Part shown: in pieces, positions 24,091-33,564 of the stretch
Layout of the letters: every line of letters starts with the position of its first letter
Position numbering within the stretch: position 1 is the first letter of the stretch
Origin: Blautia sp. SC05B48
Lineage (GTDB): Bacteria; Bacillota; Clostridia; Lachnospirales; Lachnospiraceae
Length of the DNA: 64,000 bases
Direction: 5' to 3'
Assembly (NCBI RefSeq): GCF_005848555.1
Contig: NZ_CP040518.1
Span: 2,929,501 to 2,993,500 of the forward strand
Translations under genes and position numbers: made by a program
Notes under the pieces: generated by a model
The model's input: only the letters and a program-made list of their open reading frames with translations
What the model was told of the DNA's origin: nothing
Databases searched by the model: none

Positions 24091-25455
24091 ATGAGTCTGA
24101 TTCACCGTTATCAAAGTAATGGATATAATATTGTGCTGGATATCAACAGTGGCTGTATCCACCTTGTAGATGAAATAACCTATGAGGTACTGCCATATCT
24201 TGAAGAAGGCATGGAAGCGGATGCCATAGCTGAGAAGCTTGGCGACCGTTTTAAGAAAGAGGATGTGGAAACATCTGTAACTGAATGTAAGAAGCTTCAG
24301 GAACAGGGAATGCTTTTTACAAAAGATATTTATGAGAATATTATTGATGAATTTACCAAAAACCGCCAGACTGTTGTAAAGGCTCTTTGTCTTCATATTG
24401 CTCATGACTGTAATCTGGCATGCAGATACTGTTTTGCAGAAGAAGGAGAGTATCACGGAAGACGTGCACTGATGTCCTTTGAAGTAGGAAAAAAGGCTTT
24501 GGATTTCCTGATCGCTAATTCCGGCTCCAGAAAGAATCTGGAAGTGGATTTCTTTGGCGGCGAGCCTCTTATGAACTGGCAGGTCGTAAAGGATCTTGTG
24601 AAATACGGAAGAGAACAGGAGAAACTTCATAACAAAAAATTCCGCTTCACACTGACAACCAACGGCGTTCTTTTAAATGATGAGGTGATGGAATTCTGCA
24701 ATAAGGAGATGGGAAATGTAGTCTTAAGCGTGGACGGCAGAAAAGAAGTCCATGATTACATGCGCCCGTTCCGTAAGGGTGCAGGAAGCTATGATCTGAT
24801 CATGCCGAAATTTGAGAAATTTGCGGAATCCAGAAATCAGGACAAGTATTATGTAAGAGGAACCTTTACTCATCATAATCTTGATTTTTCTCAGGATGTT
24901 CTGCATCTGGCTGACCTTGGCTTCAAACAGATTTCTGTTGAGCCGGTTGTGGCAGCAGATACAGAAGAGTATGCGATCCGTGAGGAGGACATCCCACAGA
25001 TTCTGGAACAGTATGACATTCTTGCAAAAGAAATGATCAGAAGAGAAAAAGAAGGAAAAGGATTCAACTTCTTCCACTTTATGATAGACCTTACCGGTGG
25101 TCCGTGTGTATATAAACGACTTTCCGGATGCGGCTCAGGAACCGAGTACCTGGCTGTTACTCCGTGGGGAGATTTTTATCCATGCCACCAGTTTGTTGGT
25201 GAGGAACAGTACCTTATGGGTAATGTAGACGAGGGAATCACAAAGCCTGAAATCGTAAAAGACTTTGGAAGATGTAACGTCTATACGAAACCGGACTGTA
25301 AAGACTGTTTTGCCAGATTCTACTGCAGCGGCGGCTGTGCGGCAAATGGTTACCACTTCGGCGGAGATATCCGGGGGAATTATAAGATCGGATGCGAACT
25401 CCAGAGGAAGCGTGTGGAGTGCGCTATCATGATAAAAGCCGCTTTGGCGGAATAA
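24091..25455 (+). CDS. SCIFF peptide maturase, radical SAM/SPASM thioether-forming enzyme
   Basis: 454 aa. An N-terminal peptide-recognition (RRE-like) region (1-95) leads to the radical-SAM domain with CNLACRYC (C107, C111, C114) binding the [4Fe-4S]-SAM cluster. The C-terminal SPASM region carries many cysteines (CVYKRLSGC, PCHQ, CNVYTKPDCKDC, YCSGGC, GCELQ, EC) for auxiliary clusters. Forms the thioether links of the SCIFF precursor at 23808. Ribosome site AAAGGATTG before ATG 24091. Followed 16 bp later by secDF. Confidence 0.93.
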   Translation: MSLIHRYQSNGYNIVLDINSGCIHLVDEITYEVLPYLEEGMEADAIAEKLGDRFKKEDVETSVTECKKLQEQGMLFTKDIYENIIDEFTKNRQTVVKALCLHIAHDCNLACRYCFAEEGEYHGRRALMSFEVGKKALDFLIANSGSRKNLEVDFFGGEPLMNWQVVKDLVKYGREQEKLHNKKFRFTLTTNGVLLNDEVMEFCNKEMGNVVLSVDGRKEVHDYMRPFRKGAGSYDLIMPKFEKFAESRNQDKYYVRGTFTHHNLDFSQDVLHLADLGFKQISVEPVVAADTEEYAIREEDIPQILEQYDILAKEMIRREKEGKGFNFFHFMIDLTGGPCVYKRLSGCGSGTEYLAVTPWGDFYPCHQFVGEEQYLMGNVDEGITKPEIVKDFGRCNVYTKPDCKDCFARFYCSGGCAANGYHFGGDIRGNYKIGCELQRKRVECAIMIKAALAE

Positions 25456-25470
25456 GAGAGGAAAAAGAAA

Positions 25471-27897
25471 ATGAAGAAAAGTAGAGGAATTGCAGTGCTG
25501 CTTCTGACAGCAATTGTCACAGTATTCTTCTGCTATGTGGCTGCGGTAGGCATTGGTCCTACAGGAACAGGTTCGGCTAAGAACATCAATACCGGACTTG
25601 ATCTTGCCGGCGGTGTCAGCATCACATACCAGGCTAAGGACAGCAATCCGAGCAAGGAAGATATGTCCGATACTGTTTACAAGATGCAGCAGCGTGTTTC
25701 TCAGTACAGTACTGAGGCACAGGCATATCAGGAAGGTTCCAACCGTATCACTATTGAGATTCCAGGAGTATCAGATGCAAATGCGATCCTGGAAGAACTT
25801 GGAAAGCCAGGTTCTCTGTATTTTATCGATCAGACAGATGCAGACGGAAACAAGAATTTTACAACAGGAAACAGTGAGAGTGGATATGTTCTTGCAAGAA
25901 GTATTGAGGATATCCAGAAAGCCGGATCTGTTGTACTGGAAGGTACAGACGTTGCAGACGCTGAGGGAGGTGCTTATCAGGATTCATCCACAAGCTCCCA
26001 GAAATATGCAGTCAGCCTGACTCTTACAAAGAATGGAAAAACCAAATTTGCGGAAGCTACCAAGGCAAATGTTGGAAAGCAGATTGCAATCGTATATGAC
26101 GATCAGGTTTTAAGCGCTCCGAATGTAAATGAGGAGATTTCCGGTGGAAAAGCGCAGATCACCGGAATGGCAAGTACAGAAGAGGCACAGAATCTTGCTT
26201 CTTACATAAGAATCGGTTCTTTAAGTCTTGAGCTTACCGAACTTCGTTCCAGCGTAGTTGCTGCACAGCTTGGTGAAGAAGCCATTGCAACAAGTGTAAA
26301 AGCCGGAGCTATCGGTCTTGTGATCGTTATGCTGATCATGATCATCGCATACCGTATTCCAGGTCTGGTTGCATCTATTGCACTGGTTCTTTATACAACC
26401 TTAATGCTGATCACACTGAATGCCTTTGATATCACCCTTACGCTTCCGGGTATTGCAGGTATCATCCTGGGCATTGGTATGGCAGTGGATGCCAATGTTA
26501 TCATTTACGCCAGAATCCGTGAGGAGATTGCGGCAGGTCTTTCTGTCCATGCAGCAATCAAAAGTGGATTCAGCAAAGCGTTTTCCGCTATTTTTGATGG
26601 AAACATCACAACACTGATTGCGGCTTGTGTGCTGATGTGGCTGGGCTCCGGTTCTGTTAAGGGATTTGCCTACACACTGGCAATGGGTATCGTGATCTCC
26701 ATGTTTACAGCACTGGTCATATCCAGGCTTGTTATTAATGCGGTATATGCAATTGGCGTTCGTGACCCGAAATTCTATGGTATTGCCAAGGAACGTAAGG
26801 TTGTGGATTTCATTGGAAAGAGAAAAATCTTCTTTGTTGTTTCAATTATCCTGATCCTTTGCGGGCCTGTAGGAATGCTGGTCCACAGTAATGTGATCGG
26901 GGACAAAGCAATGAATTACAGTCTGGAGTTTTCTGGTGGTACTTCTACCAATGTAACCTTCAATAAAGAGATGGATATCAAGGAAATCGATTCCGAGGTA
27001 ACACCGGTTGTTGAGGCAGTGACAGGTGATAAGAATGTACAGCCGACCAAGGTGCAGGGAACCAATCAGGTTGTGATCAAAACACGTTCTCTGGATCTTA
27101 AGGAACGTGAAGCACTGAATAAGGCATTGGAGGAAAATTTTGATGTAGATACAAGTCTGATCACATCGGAGAATATTTCCGCTACTGTCAGCAATGAGAT
27201 GAGAAGAGACGCTATCGTAGCGGTTATCGTAGCTGCGATCTTCATGCTTCTTTACATCTGGTTCCGCTTCAAGGATATCCGCTTTGCAAGCAGTGCAGTA
27301 CTTGCACTTCTTCATGATGTTCTGGTCGTACTTGCGTTTTATGTTATTTCCAGAACATCTGTAGGAAATACATTTATTGCGTGTATGCTGACAATCGTAG
27401 GTTATTCCATCAATGCTACCATTGTCATCTTCGACCGTATCCGTGAGAATATGAGAGGCAGAAAGAAAGTTGAGGATGAGAAACTGAAAGAGATCGTAAA
27501 TACAAGTGTTACAGAGACTTTGACACGAAGCATTTACACATCCCTGACAACGTTTGTAATGGTTGCAATTCTTTATGTAATGGGTGTTTCTTCAATTAAA
27601 GAGTTTGCAGCACCGTTGATGGTAGGTATCATCGGCGGAGCATATTCCTCTGTATGCATCACAGGTGCTCTGTGGTACACTATGAAAACATTCAGAAAAA
27701 ATCGTGTTGCCGCACCGGCAGCTGCAGCAGCTTCAACTAAGACTTCTGCCGAGAAATCCGAGAAAAAGGTAAAACAGCCATCCGGACAGCAGACAGTTCA
27801 GCAGCAGCCGAAGAAGAAAAACCGTAAAAGAGTTGCCGAGCGTCTTGCAGCGCAGGAGGCAGCAAAGCAGCAGAATGATGAGGAGAAATCTGAATAA
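25471..27897 (+). CDS. secDF: Fused SecD-SecF protein translocase subunit
   Basis: 808 aa fusing SecD and SecF, the auxiliary translocon subunits that use the proton gradient to pull exported proteins. SecD part (1-435): NTGLDLAGGVSITYQ and six hydrophobic segments. SecF part from about residue 445 (EFSGGTSTNVTF, ISATVSNEMRRDA). A low-complexity charged tail (about 745-808; Ala/Gln/Lys-rich) is a variable C-terminal extension. The gene lies just after the SCIFF maturase (16 bp), in agreement with the order in related Lachnospiraceae. Confidence 0.92.
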   Translation: MKKSRGIAVLLLTAIVTVFFCYVAAVGIGPTGTGSAKNINTGLDLAGGVSITYQAKDSNPSKEDMSDTVYKMQQRVSQYSTEAQAYQEGSNRITIEIPGVSDANAILEELGKPGSLYFIDQTDADGNKNFTTGNSESGYVLARSIEDIQKAGSVVLEGTDVADAEGGAYQDSSTSSQKYAVSLTLTKNGKTKFAEATKANVGKQIAIVYDDQVLSAPNVNEEISGGKAQITGMASTEEAQNLASYIRIGSLSLELTELRSSVVAAQLGEEAIATSVKAGAIGLVIVMLIMIIAYRIPGLVASIALVLYTTLMLITLNAFDITLTLPGIAGIILGIGMAVDANVIIYARIREEIAAGLSVHAAIKSGFSKAFSAIFDGNITTLIAACVLMWLGSGSVKGFAYTLAMGIVISMFTALVISRLVINAVYAIGVRDPKFYGIAKERKVVDFIGKRKIFFVVSIILILCGPVGMLVHSNVIGDKAMNYSLEFSGGTSTNVTFNKEMDIKEIDSEVTPVVEAVTGDKNVQPTKVQGTNQVVIKTRSLDLKEREALNKALEENFDVDTSLITSENISATVSNEMRRDAIVAVIVAAIFMLLYIWFRFKDIRFASSAVLALLHDVLVVLAFYVISRTSVGNTFIACMLTIVGYSINATIVIFDRIRENMRGRKKVEDEKLKEIVNTSVTETLTRSIYTSLTTFVMVAILYVMGVSSIKEFAAPLMVGIIGGAYSSVCITGALWYTMKTFRKNRVAAPAAAAASTKTSAEKSEKKVKQPSGQQTVQQQPKKKNRKRVAERLAAQEAAKQQNDEEKSE

Positions 27898-27913
27898 AAC
27901 TGCTGAATAACAG

Positions 27914-27960
27914 AAACGTTCCGTACCAGGAAAGAAAATTTCCTGGCGGAACGTTTTTTT
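27914..27960 (+). terminator. Intrinsic terminator after secDF
   Basis: AAACGTTCCG..CCAGGAAA / TTTCCTGG.CGGAACGTTTTTTT, a long stem with an 8-T tract. Confidence 0.85.
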
Positions 27961-27976
27961 GTGTGGCATAAAAAAC

Positions 27977-28006
27977 TTGCAGCTATGCAGGAGTATGAGT
28001 TACAAT
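27977..28006 (+). promoter_or_regulatory. Promoter of recJ
   Basis: TTGCAG (27977-27982), 18-bp spacer, TACAAT (28001-28006), about 58 bp before ATG. Confidence 0.55.
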
Positions 28007-28063
28007 ACGGTTATTGTGTTGCTTTGAAGAAAGAAAGCGGCAAAGCATCAAGGAGGAAACAAC

Positions 28064-29782
28064 ATGGAACGATGGGTTGTTGCTGCAAAACGGGCGGATT
28101 TTGCGACAATTGGAAAAGAGTTCGGAATTGATCCGGTGATCGCCAGACTGATCCGAAATCGGGATGTACAGGATAGGGATGAAATTCGTAGATATCTTTA
28201 TGGAACGGTGGAAGAATTGGCTTCTCCGCATTTGATGAAAGATGTGGATAAGGCAGTGCAGATCCTGCAGAATAAAATAAAGAAAAAAAAACGCATCCGT
28301 ATTATAGGCGATTATGATATTGATGGGGTAGTATCGACTTTCATTCTGATCAAAGGACTGAAGCGTGCAGGAGCTCTGGCAGATACATATATTCCGGACC
28401 GTGTGGCGGACGGATATGGAATCCATGAGCACCTGATCGAAAGAGCAGTGAATGATGGGATTGACGTAATTGTTACCTGTGATAATGGAATTGCGGCGTA
28501 CAATGAAATCACTATGGCTAAAGAGAATGGAATGACGGTGATAATAACCGATCATCATGAAATTCCCTATAAAGAAACGGAAGATGGAAGAGAACTGATC
28601 CTTCCGCCGGCTGATGCCATTGTAAATCCAAAACAACCGGACTGTAATTATCCGGAGAAAAGATTGTGCGGAGCAGTTGTTGCATTGAAGCTGGTGACAG
28701 CTCTCTATGAGGCATGTGGGATTCCGGAAAAAGAGTTGGAAGATTTTCTGGAATTAGGAGCCATTGCCACGGTGGGAGATGTGATGGATCTTCAGGGTGA
28801 AAACCGTATCCTTGTAAAGGAAGGCCTGAAACGACTTTCCCACACTTTTAACAAAGGTCTCCGTGAACTGATCCGTGCCAATGGCCTGGAGGATGGGCCG
28901 ATCACTGCCTATCATGTAGGGTTTGTGCTGGGACCATGTATCAATGCCAGTGGAAGACTGGATACCGCTGCACGTTCCCTGAAACTGCTCTGTGCGGAGA
29001 CGGAAGATGAAGCGGCAAAACTTGCCGGCGATCTGACTGCGTTGAATCAAAGCAGAAAAGCTCTCACAGAAGAGGGAAAGGAAGCGGCAATCCGTATTGT
29101 GGAAGAGACAGAAATCGGACAGGACAGGGTTCTTGTGATCTATCTACCGGACTGTCATGAAAGTCTGGCTGGAATTATTGCAGGACGTATTCGGGAAAAG
29201 TACAATAAACCGGTCTTTGTCCTGACAAAAGGTGAAACAATGGTGAAAGGCAGCGGACGTTCCATAGAAAGCTATTCTATGTTTGAGGAACTGGTAAAAT
29301 GCGGAGATCTGATGGAACAGTATGGCGGTCATCCTATGGCTGCCGGATTATCCATTAAAGAAGAAAATGTGGAAGAGTTCCGTAGACGGTTAAACGAAAA
29401 CTGTACTCTGACAGAAAAGGATCTGACTCCAAAGATCCTGATCGATGTGCCAATGCCGGTTTCCTATATAAATAAGGAACTTGTGGAAGAGATATCCCTG
29501 CTGGAGCCTTTTGGAAAAGGAAATACCAAACCGATTTTTGCACAGAAGGGACTTCGGGTTTTAAGCAGCCGTATTCTTGGCAAAAATAGGAATGTAGCGA
29601 AGCTCCAGCTGTCAGATGGCGCTGGTTGTGTAGTGGAAGCAGTATATTTTGGCGAAGCAGATGAATTTGTTGATAGAATAAAAAACTGTGGAAGTATGGC
29701 GGTCACATATTATCCTGAGATCAACCGTTATCAGGGAAGAGAAACTTTACAGATCGTGATCCGGAATTATATTACAGAATAA
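28064..29782 (+). CDS. recJ: Single-stranded-DNA-specific exonuclease RecJ
   Basis: 572 aa. RecJ degrades ssDNA 5' to 3' in recombination and mismatch repair. DHH-family motifs seen: DYDIDG (metal site), TCDNGIA, ITDHHE (the DHH motif), then the DHHA1 domain with VLGPCINASGRLDTA and the QYGGHPMAAGLSI motif. An OB-like C-terminal part follows. Shorter than E. coli RecJ but usual for clostridial RecJ. Ribosome site AAGGAGG before ATG 28064. Confidence 0.92.
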   Translation: MERWVVAAKRADFATIGKEFGIDPVIARLIRNRDVQDRDEIRRYLYGTVEELASPHLMKDVDKAVQILQNKIKKKKRIRIIGDYDIDGVVSTFILIKGLKRAGALADTYIPDRVADGYGIHEHLIERAVNDGIDVIVTCDNGIAAYNEITMAKENGMTVIITDHHEIPYKETEDGRELILPPADAIVNPKQPDCNYPEKRLCGAVVALKLVTALYEACGIPEKELEDFLELGAIATVGDVMDLQGENRILVKEGLKRLSHTFNKGLRELIRANGLEDGPITAYHVGFVLGPCINASGRLDTAARSLKLLCAETEDEAAKLAGDLTALNQSRKALTEEGKEAAIRIVEETEIGQDRVLVIYLPDCHESLAGIIAGRIREKYNKPVFVLTKGETMVKGSGRSIESYSMFEELVKCGDLMEQYGGHPMAAGLSIKEENVEEFRRRLNENCTLTEKDLTPKILIDVPMPVSYINKELVEEISLLEPFGKGNTKPIFAQKGLRVLSSRILGKNRNVAKLQLSDGAGCVVEAVYFGEADEFVDRIKNCGSMAVTYYPEINRYQGRETLQIVIRNYITE

Positions 29783-29914
29783 CAGGAGAAGGTATCACTA
29801 AAATGCAGGTCCTGACAGCAAGTAATTGACTGTTAAACAGGAAAGAAAGCTCTGCACTGGGCAATATGTAGTCCAGGGCCTGTCGTAATTCCGCGAGTTC
29901 TGTCGGGTTGCACA

Positions 29915-29943
29915 TTGATTCCCTACAGAAAAAGTGCTATACT
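29915..29943 (+). promoter_or_regulatory. Promoter of apt
   Basis: TTGATT (29915-29920), 17-bp spacer, TATACT (29938-29943), with the extended -10 TGC. It lies 40 bp before the ribosome site. Confidence 0.65.
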
Positions 29944-29984
29944 ATCTAACATCTGATTGACAAATTAAACCATTGGAGGTTATT

Positions 29985-30509
29985 ATGAAAAAAATAGAAG
30001 AATATGTAAGAAGTATCCCGGACTTTCCAGAGCCAGGGATTATTTTCCGTGATGTTACCAGCGTCCTTCAGGATGCGGATGGATTACAGCTTGCCGTTGA
30101 TTCTATGCAGGATTGTCTGGAGGGTGTGGAGTTCGATGTGATCACAGGTCTTGAATCCAGAGGATTTATCTTTGGTATGCCGATCGCATATAATCTTCAC
30201 AAACCCTTTGTTCTGGTCCGTAAAGCAGGAAAACTTCCATGTGAGACCGTTTCCAGAACCTACGATCTGGAGTATGGAAGTGCAACTATTGAGATGCATA
30301 AAGATTCCATCAAGCCGGGACAGAGGGTTGTTATCGTGGATGACCTGATCGCTACGGGCGGAAGTGTGGAAGCAGCCATCAAGCTTGTGGAGGAGCTTGG
30401 AGGTGTAGTTGTTAAAGTTGTTTTCCTCATGGAGCTTGCAGGTCTGAAGGGACGTGAGCGTCTCAAAGGTTATGATGTGGCATCTGTGATCTGTTACGAC
30501 GGAAAATGA
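29985..30509 (+). CDS. apt: Adenine phosphoribosyltransferase
   Basis: 174 aa, normal length. Converts adenine and PRPP to AMP (purine salvage). Motifs: FPEPGIIFRDVT near the N-terminus, ESRGFIFGMP, and the PRPP-binding VVIVDDLIATGGS. ATG 29985 (after GGAGGT) is used; an upstream TTG is not. Followed by relA/spoT 78 bp downstream, as in many Firmicutes. Confidence 0.94.
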   Translation: MKKIEEYVRSIPDFPEPGIIFRDVTSVLQDADGLQLAVDSMQDCLEGVEFDVITGLESRGFIFGMPIAYNLHKPFVLVRKAGKLPCETVSRTYDLEYGSATIEMHKDSIKPGQRVVIVDDLIATGGSVEAAIKLVEELGGVVVKVVFLMELAGLKGRERLKGYDVASVICYDGK

Positions 30510-30587
30510 TTTTTTGTCGGTGGAAGGGGATGTGAACTGTTGTAGTCATACGGCAGTATGAAATTGTGCACAGGCAGGTGGGATTTA

Positions 30588-32912
30588 ATGGCAGAGACAA
30601 AAAATACGGAAAAACAAAACATTGAGATACAGAAGGAAGAAGAAAAAAGAGAGTCTGTTCGGAAGGCAGATGCGGCGGTGAAATCCATGCATGATTTTAC
30701 AAGCCCCGAGGTTCTTTATCAGGAGCTGATAAAAAGTGTCAAGAAATATCATCCGTCTACAGATATTTCCATGATTGAAAAGGCCTATAAAGTGGCCAGT
30801 GAGGCACATAAGGATCAGAAACGTAAATCCGGTGAACCTTATATCATTCATCCTCTCTGTGTTGCGATCATCCTTGCGGATCTTGAACTGGATAAGGAGA
30901 CCATAGTGGCAGGTCTTCTTCATGATGCGGTAGAAGATACCTGGATGACTTATGAAGAAGTAGAAAAGGAATTTGGTTCTGAGGTAGCACTTCTGGTAGA
31001 TGGTGTTACCAAGCTGGGTCAGCTGTCATATTCTAAGGATAAGGTAGAGGTTCAGGCTGAAAATTTAAGAAAGATGTTCCTTGCAATGGCTAAGGATATC
31101 CGCGTTATCCTGATCAAACTTGCAGACCGTCTTCATAATATGCGTACCCTGCAGTATATGAGACCGGAGAAACAGCAGGAGAAGGCAAGGGAAACCATGG
31201 ATATCTATGCTCCTATTGCTATGCGGCTTGGTATTTCCAAGATCAAGGTGGAATTGGATGATCTTTCTCTTAAGTATCTGAAGCCGGATGTCTACTATGA
31301 TCTGGTTGAAAAGGTTGCCCTTCGCAAAAGCGCCCGTGAGGAATTTGTTAATTCTATCGTGAAACAGGTAAAGCAGCATATGGAGGATGCCAACATCAGG
31401 GCACAGGTGGATGGCCGCGTGAAGCATTTCTTCAGCATCTATAAGAAGATGGTCAATCAGGATAAAACCATTGATCAGATTTATGACCTGTTTGCTGTAC
31501 GTATCATTGTAGATACTGTGAAGGACTGTTATGCAGCTCTTGGTGTTATCCATGAGATGTACAAGCCTATCCCCGGCAGATTTAAAGATTATATCGCAAT
31601 GCCGAAGGCCAATATGTATCAGTCTCTGCATACAACGCTTATTGGTCCTAACGGACAGCCTTTCGAAATCCAGATCCGTACATTTGAAATGCATAAAACC
31701 GCAGAATACGGTATTGCAGCTCATTGGAAATATAAGGAAACTTCCGATGGTAAGAAACCTGGAAAGAGCGAGGAAGAGAAGCTGAACTGGCTGCGCCAGA
31801 TCCTGGAGTGGCAGCGTGATATGTCTGATAACCGGGAGTTCATGAGCCTTCTGAAAAATGATCTGGATCTTTTTGCGGACAGTGTTTACTGTTTCACTCC
31901 CCAGGGAGATGTAAAAACGCTTCCCAATGGCTCTACACCTATTGATTTTGCGTACAGTGTGCACAGTGCGGTAGGAAACAAGATGGTAGGTGCCAGGGTC
32001 AATGGCAAACTTGTTCCTATTGAATATAAGATCAAAAACGGTGACCGTATTGAGATCATAACTTCCCAGAATTCTCAGGGCCCCAGCCGTGACTGGCTGA
32101 AGATCGTAAAGAGTACACAGGCTAAGAATAAGATCAACCAGTGGTTTAAGAAGGAACTGAAGGAAGATAATATTCTGAAGGGTAAGGACATGCTGAATCA
32201 GTATGCCAAGACCAAGGGCTTTAAACTAGGCATATATACCAAGCCACAGTATATGGAATCGGTAATGCATAAATATGGTTTCCGAGACTGGGATTCTGTA
32301 CTGGCAGCTATCGGACATGGCGGCCTGAAAGAAGGTCAGGTGTTTAACAAGCTGGTAGAAGCCTATGAGCGGGAGCATAAGAAGAATCTTACAGATGAAC
32401 AGGTTCTGGAGGCAGCTTCCGAATCACAGGAGAAGCTTCATATTGCCAAGAGTAAGAGTGGTATTGTAGTAAAAGGTGTCCATGATGTGGCAGTTCGATT
32501 TTCTAAATGCTGCAGTCCGATTCCGGGAGATGAGATTGTGGGCTTTGTAACAAGAGGAAGGGGAATCACCATCCATCGTACAGATTGTGTGAATGTGCTC
32601 AACATGCCTGAGATTGACAGGAAACGTCTCATTGAAGCAGAGTGGCAGATGCCGGACAGAGCGGATTCCGAGAAATACGAAGCTGAGATCCAGGTTTACG
32701 CAAATAATCGTACCGGACTTCTGGTGGATATCTCCAAGATCTTTACAGAGAGGAAGATCGATCTTCGTTCCATTAACAGCCGTACCAACAAGCAGGAACG
32801 CGCCACGATTTCCATGTCCTTTAATGTATGCAGCAAACAGGAACTGAATTCTCTGATCGAAAAGATCCGTCAGGTTGAAAGTGTTCTTGATGTAGAGCGA
32901 ACAACGGGCTGA
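30588..32912 (+). CDS. RelA/SpoT-type (p)ppGpp synthetase/hydrolase
   Basis: 774 aa bifunctional Rel-type enzyme of the stringent response. HD hydrolase region near the N-terminus (GEPYIIHPLCVAIILA, LLHDAVEDT, HNMRTLQYM), the synthetase domain (about 235-350; HEMYKPIPGRFKDYIAMPKA), TGS domain (CFTPQGDVKTLPNGSTPIDF), the zinc-finger/helical region with CCSPIPGDEIVGFVTRG, and a C-terminal ACT domain (ANNRTGLLVDISKIF). All active-site signatures look intact. ATG 30588 preceded by AGGTGGG is preferred to an upstream in-frame ATG at 30558. Confidence 0.94.
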   Translation: MAETKNTEKQNIEIQKEEEKRESVRKADAAVKSMHDFTSPEVLYQELIKSVKKYHPSTDISMIEKAYKVASEAHKDQKRKSGEPYIIHPLCVAIILADLELDKETIVAGLLHDAVEDTWMTYEEVEKEFGSEVALLVDGVTKLGQLSYSKDKVEVQAENLRKMFLAMAKDIRVILIKLADRLHNMRTLQYMRPEKQQEKARETMDIYAPIAMRLGISKIKVELDDLSLKYLKPDVYYDLVEKVALRKSAREEFVNSIVKQVKQHMEDANIRAQVDGRVKHFFSIYKKMVNQDKTIDQIYDLFAVRIIVDTVKDCYAALGVIHEMYKPIPGRFKDYIAMPKANMYQSLHTTLIGPNGQPFEIQIRTFEMHKTAEYGIAAHWKYKETSDGKKPGKSEEEKLNWLRQILEWQRDMSDNREFMSLLKNDLDLFADSVYCFTPQGDVKTLPNGSTPIDFAYSVHSAVGNKMVGARVNGKLVPIEYKIKNGDRIEIITSQNSQGPSRDWLKIVKSTQAKNKINQWFKKELKEDNILKGKDMLNQYAKTKGFKLGIYTKPQYMESVMHKYGFRDWDSVLAAIGHGGLKEGQVFNKLVEAYEREHKKNLTDEQVLEAASESQEKLHIAKSKSGIVVKGVHDVAVRFSKCCSPIPGDEIVGFVTRGRGITIHRTDCVNVLNMPEIDRKRLIEAEWQMPDRADSEKYEAEIQVYANNRTGLLVDISKIFTERKIDLRSINSRTNKQERATISMSFNVCSKQELNSLIEKIRQVESVLDVERTTG

Positions 32913-32934
32913 CCCGATAAACGGAGGAATTTTT

Positions 32935-33564
32935 ATGAGTAAACTTGAAATGCAGCAGTGTGTGCTGGGCCAGGTGTTTACCAACTGCTATTTTTTGAAA
33001 AATAAAGAGACCGGAGAACTGCTGATCGTAGATCCGGGAGACTATGCAGAAAAAGTTTTTCAGAAAGTATCTCTTATGCAGGGAAAACCGGTGGGAATCC
33101 TTCTGACACATGGTCATTTTGATCACATCATGGCTGTAAAGAAAGTGAAGGAAAAATATCAGATTCCGGTTTATGCATGCAGGCAGGAAGAAGCAATGCT
33201 GGCAGAGCCCACGATAAATATGACTGCTGTTTATGGAAGTGCCTGTTCAATTAAGCCGGATGTCCTTCTGGATGACGGGCAGATCTTCGAAGCGGCCGGA
33301 TTTTCCATCCAGATGTTCCACACACCGGGACATACCAAAGGAAGTTGCTGCTATTATATCAAAGAAGAGGGTGTGCTTTTCAGCGGAGATACATTGTTTT
33401 GCGGCTCTGTGGGAAGAACCGATTTTCCTGGCGGAAGTTCTGCTGAGATCGTAAGAAGCCTTCACAAGCTTGTGGATACTTTGCCGGAGGATACAGAAGT
33501 ATTTCCGGGGCATGACGCATCCACAACAATTGGTTACGAAAAGAGGTATAATCCATTTGTATAA
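32935..33564 (+). CDS. Metallo-beta-lactamase-fold hydrolase, glyoxalase II-like
   Basis: 209 aa with the metal-binding HGHFDH motif and HTPGHTKGS plus SGDTLF and PGHDASTT. The size and the H-x-H-x-D-H order match small hydroxyacylglutathione hydrolase-like enzymes; glutathione is uncommon in these bacteria, so the substrate is not clear. Overlaps the next gene by 8 bp, which suggests translational coupling with hemZ. Confidence 0.87.
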   Translation: MSKLEMQQCVLGQVFTNCYFLKNKETGELLIVDPGDYAEKVFQKVSLMQGKPVGILLTHGHFDHIMAVKKVKEKYQIPVYACRQEEAMLAEPTINMTAVYGSACSIKPDVLLDDGQIFEAAGFSIQMFHTPGHTKGSCCYYIKEEGVLFSGDTLFCGSVGRTDFPGGSSAEIVRSLHKLVDTLPEDTEVFPGHDASTTIGYEKRYNPFV

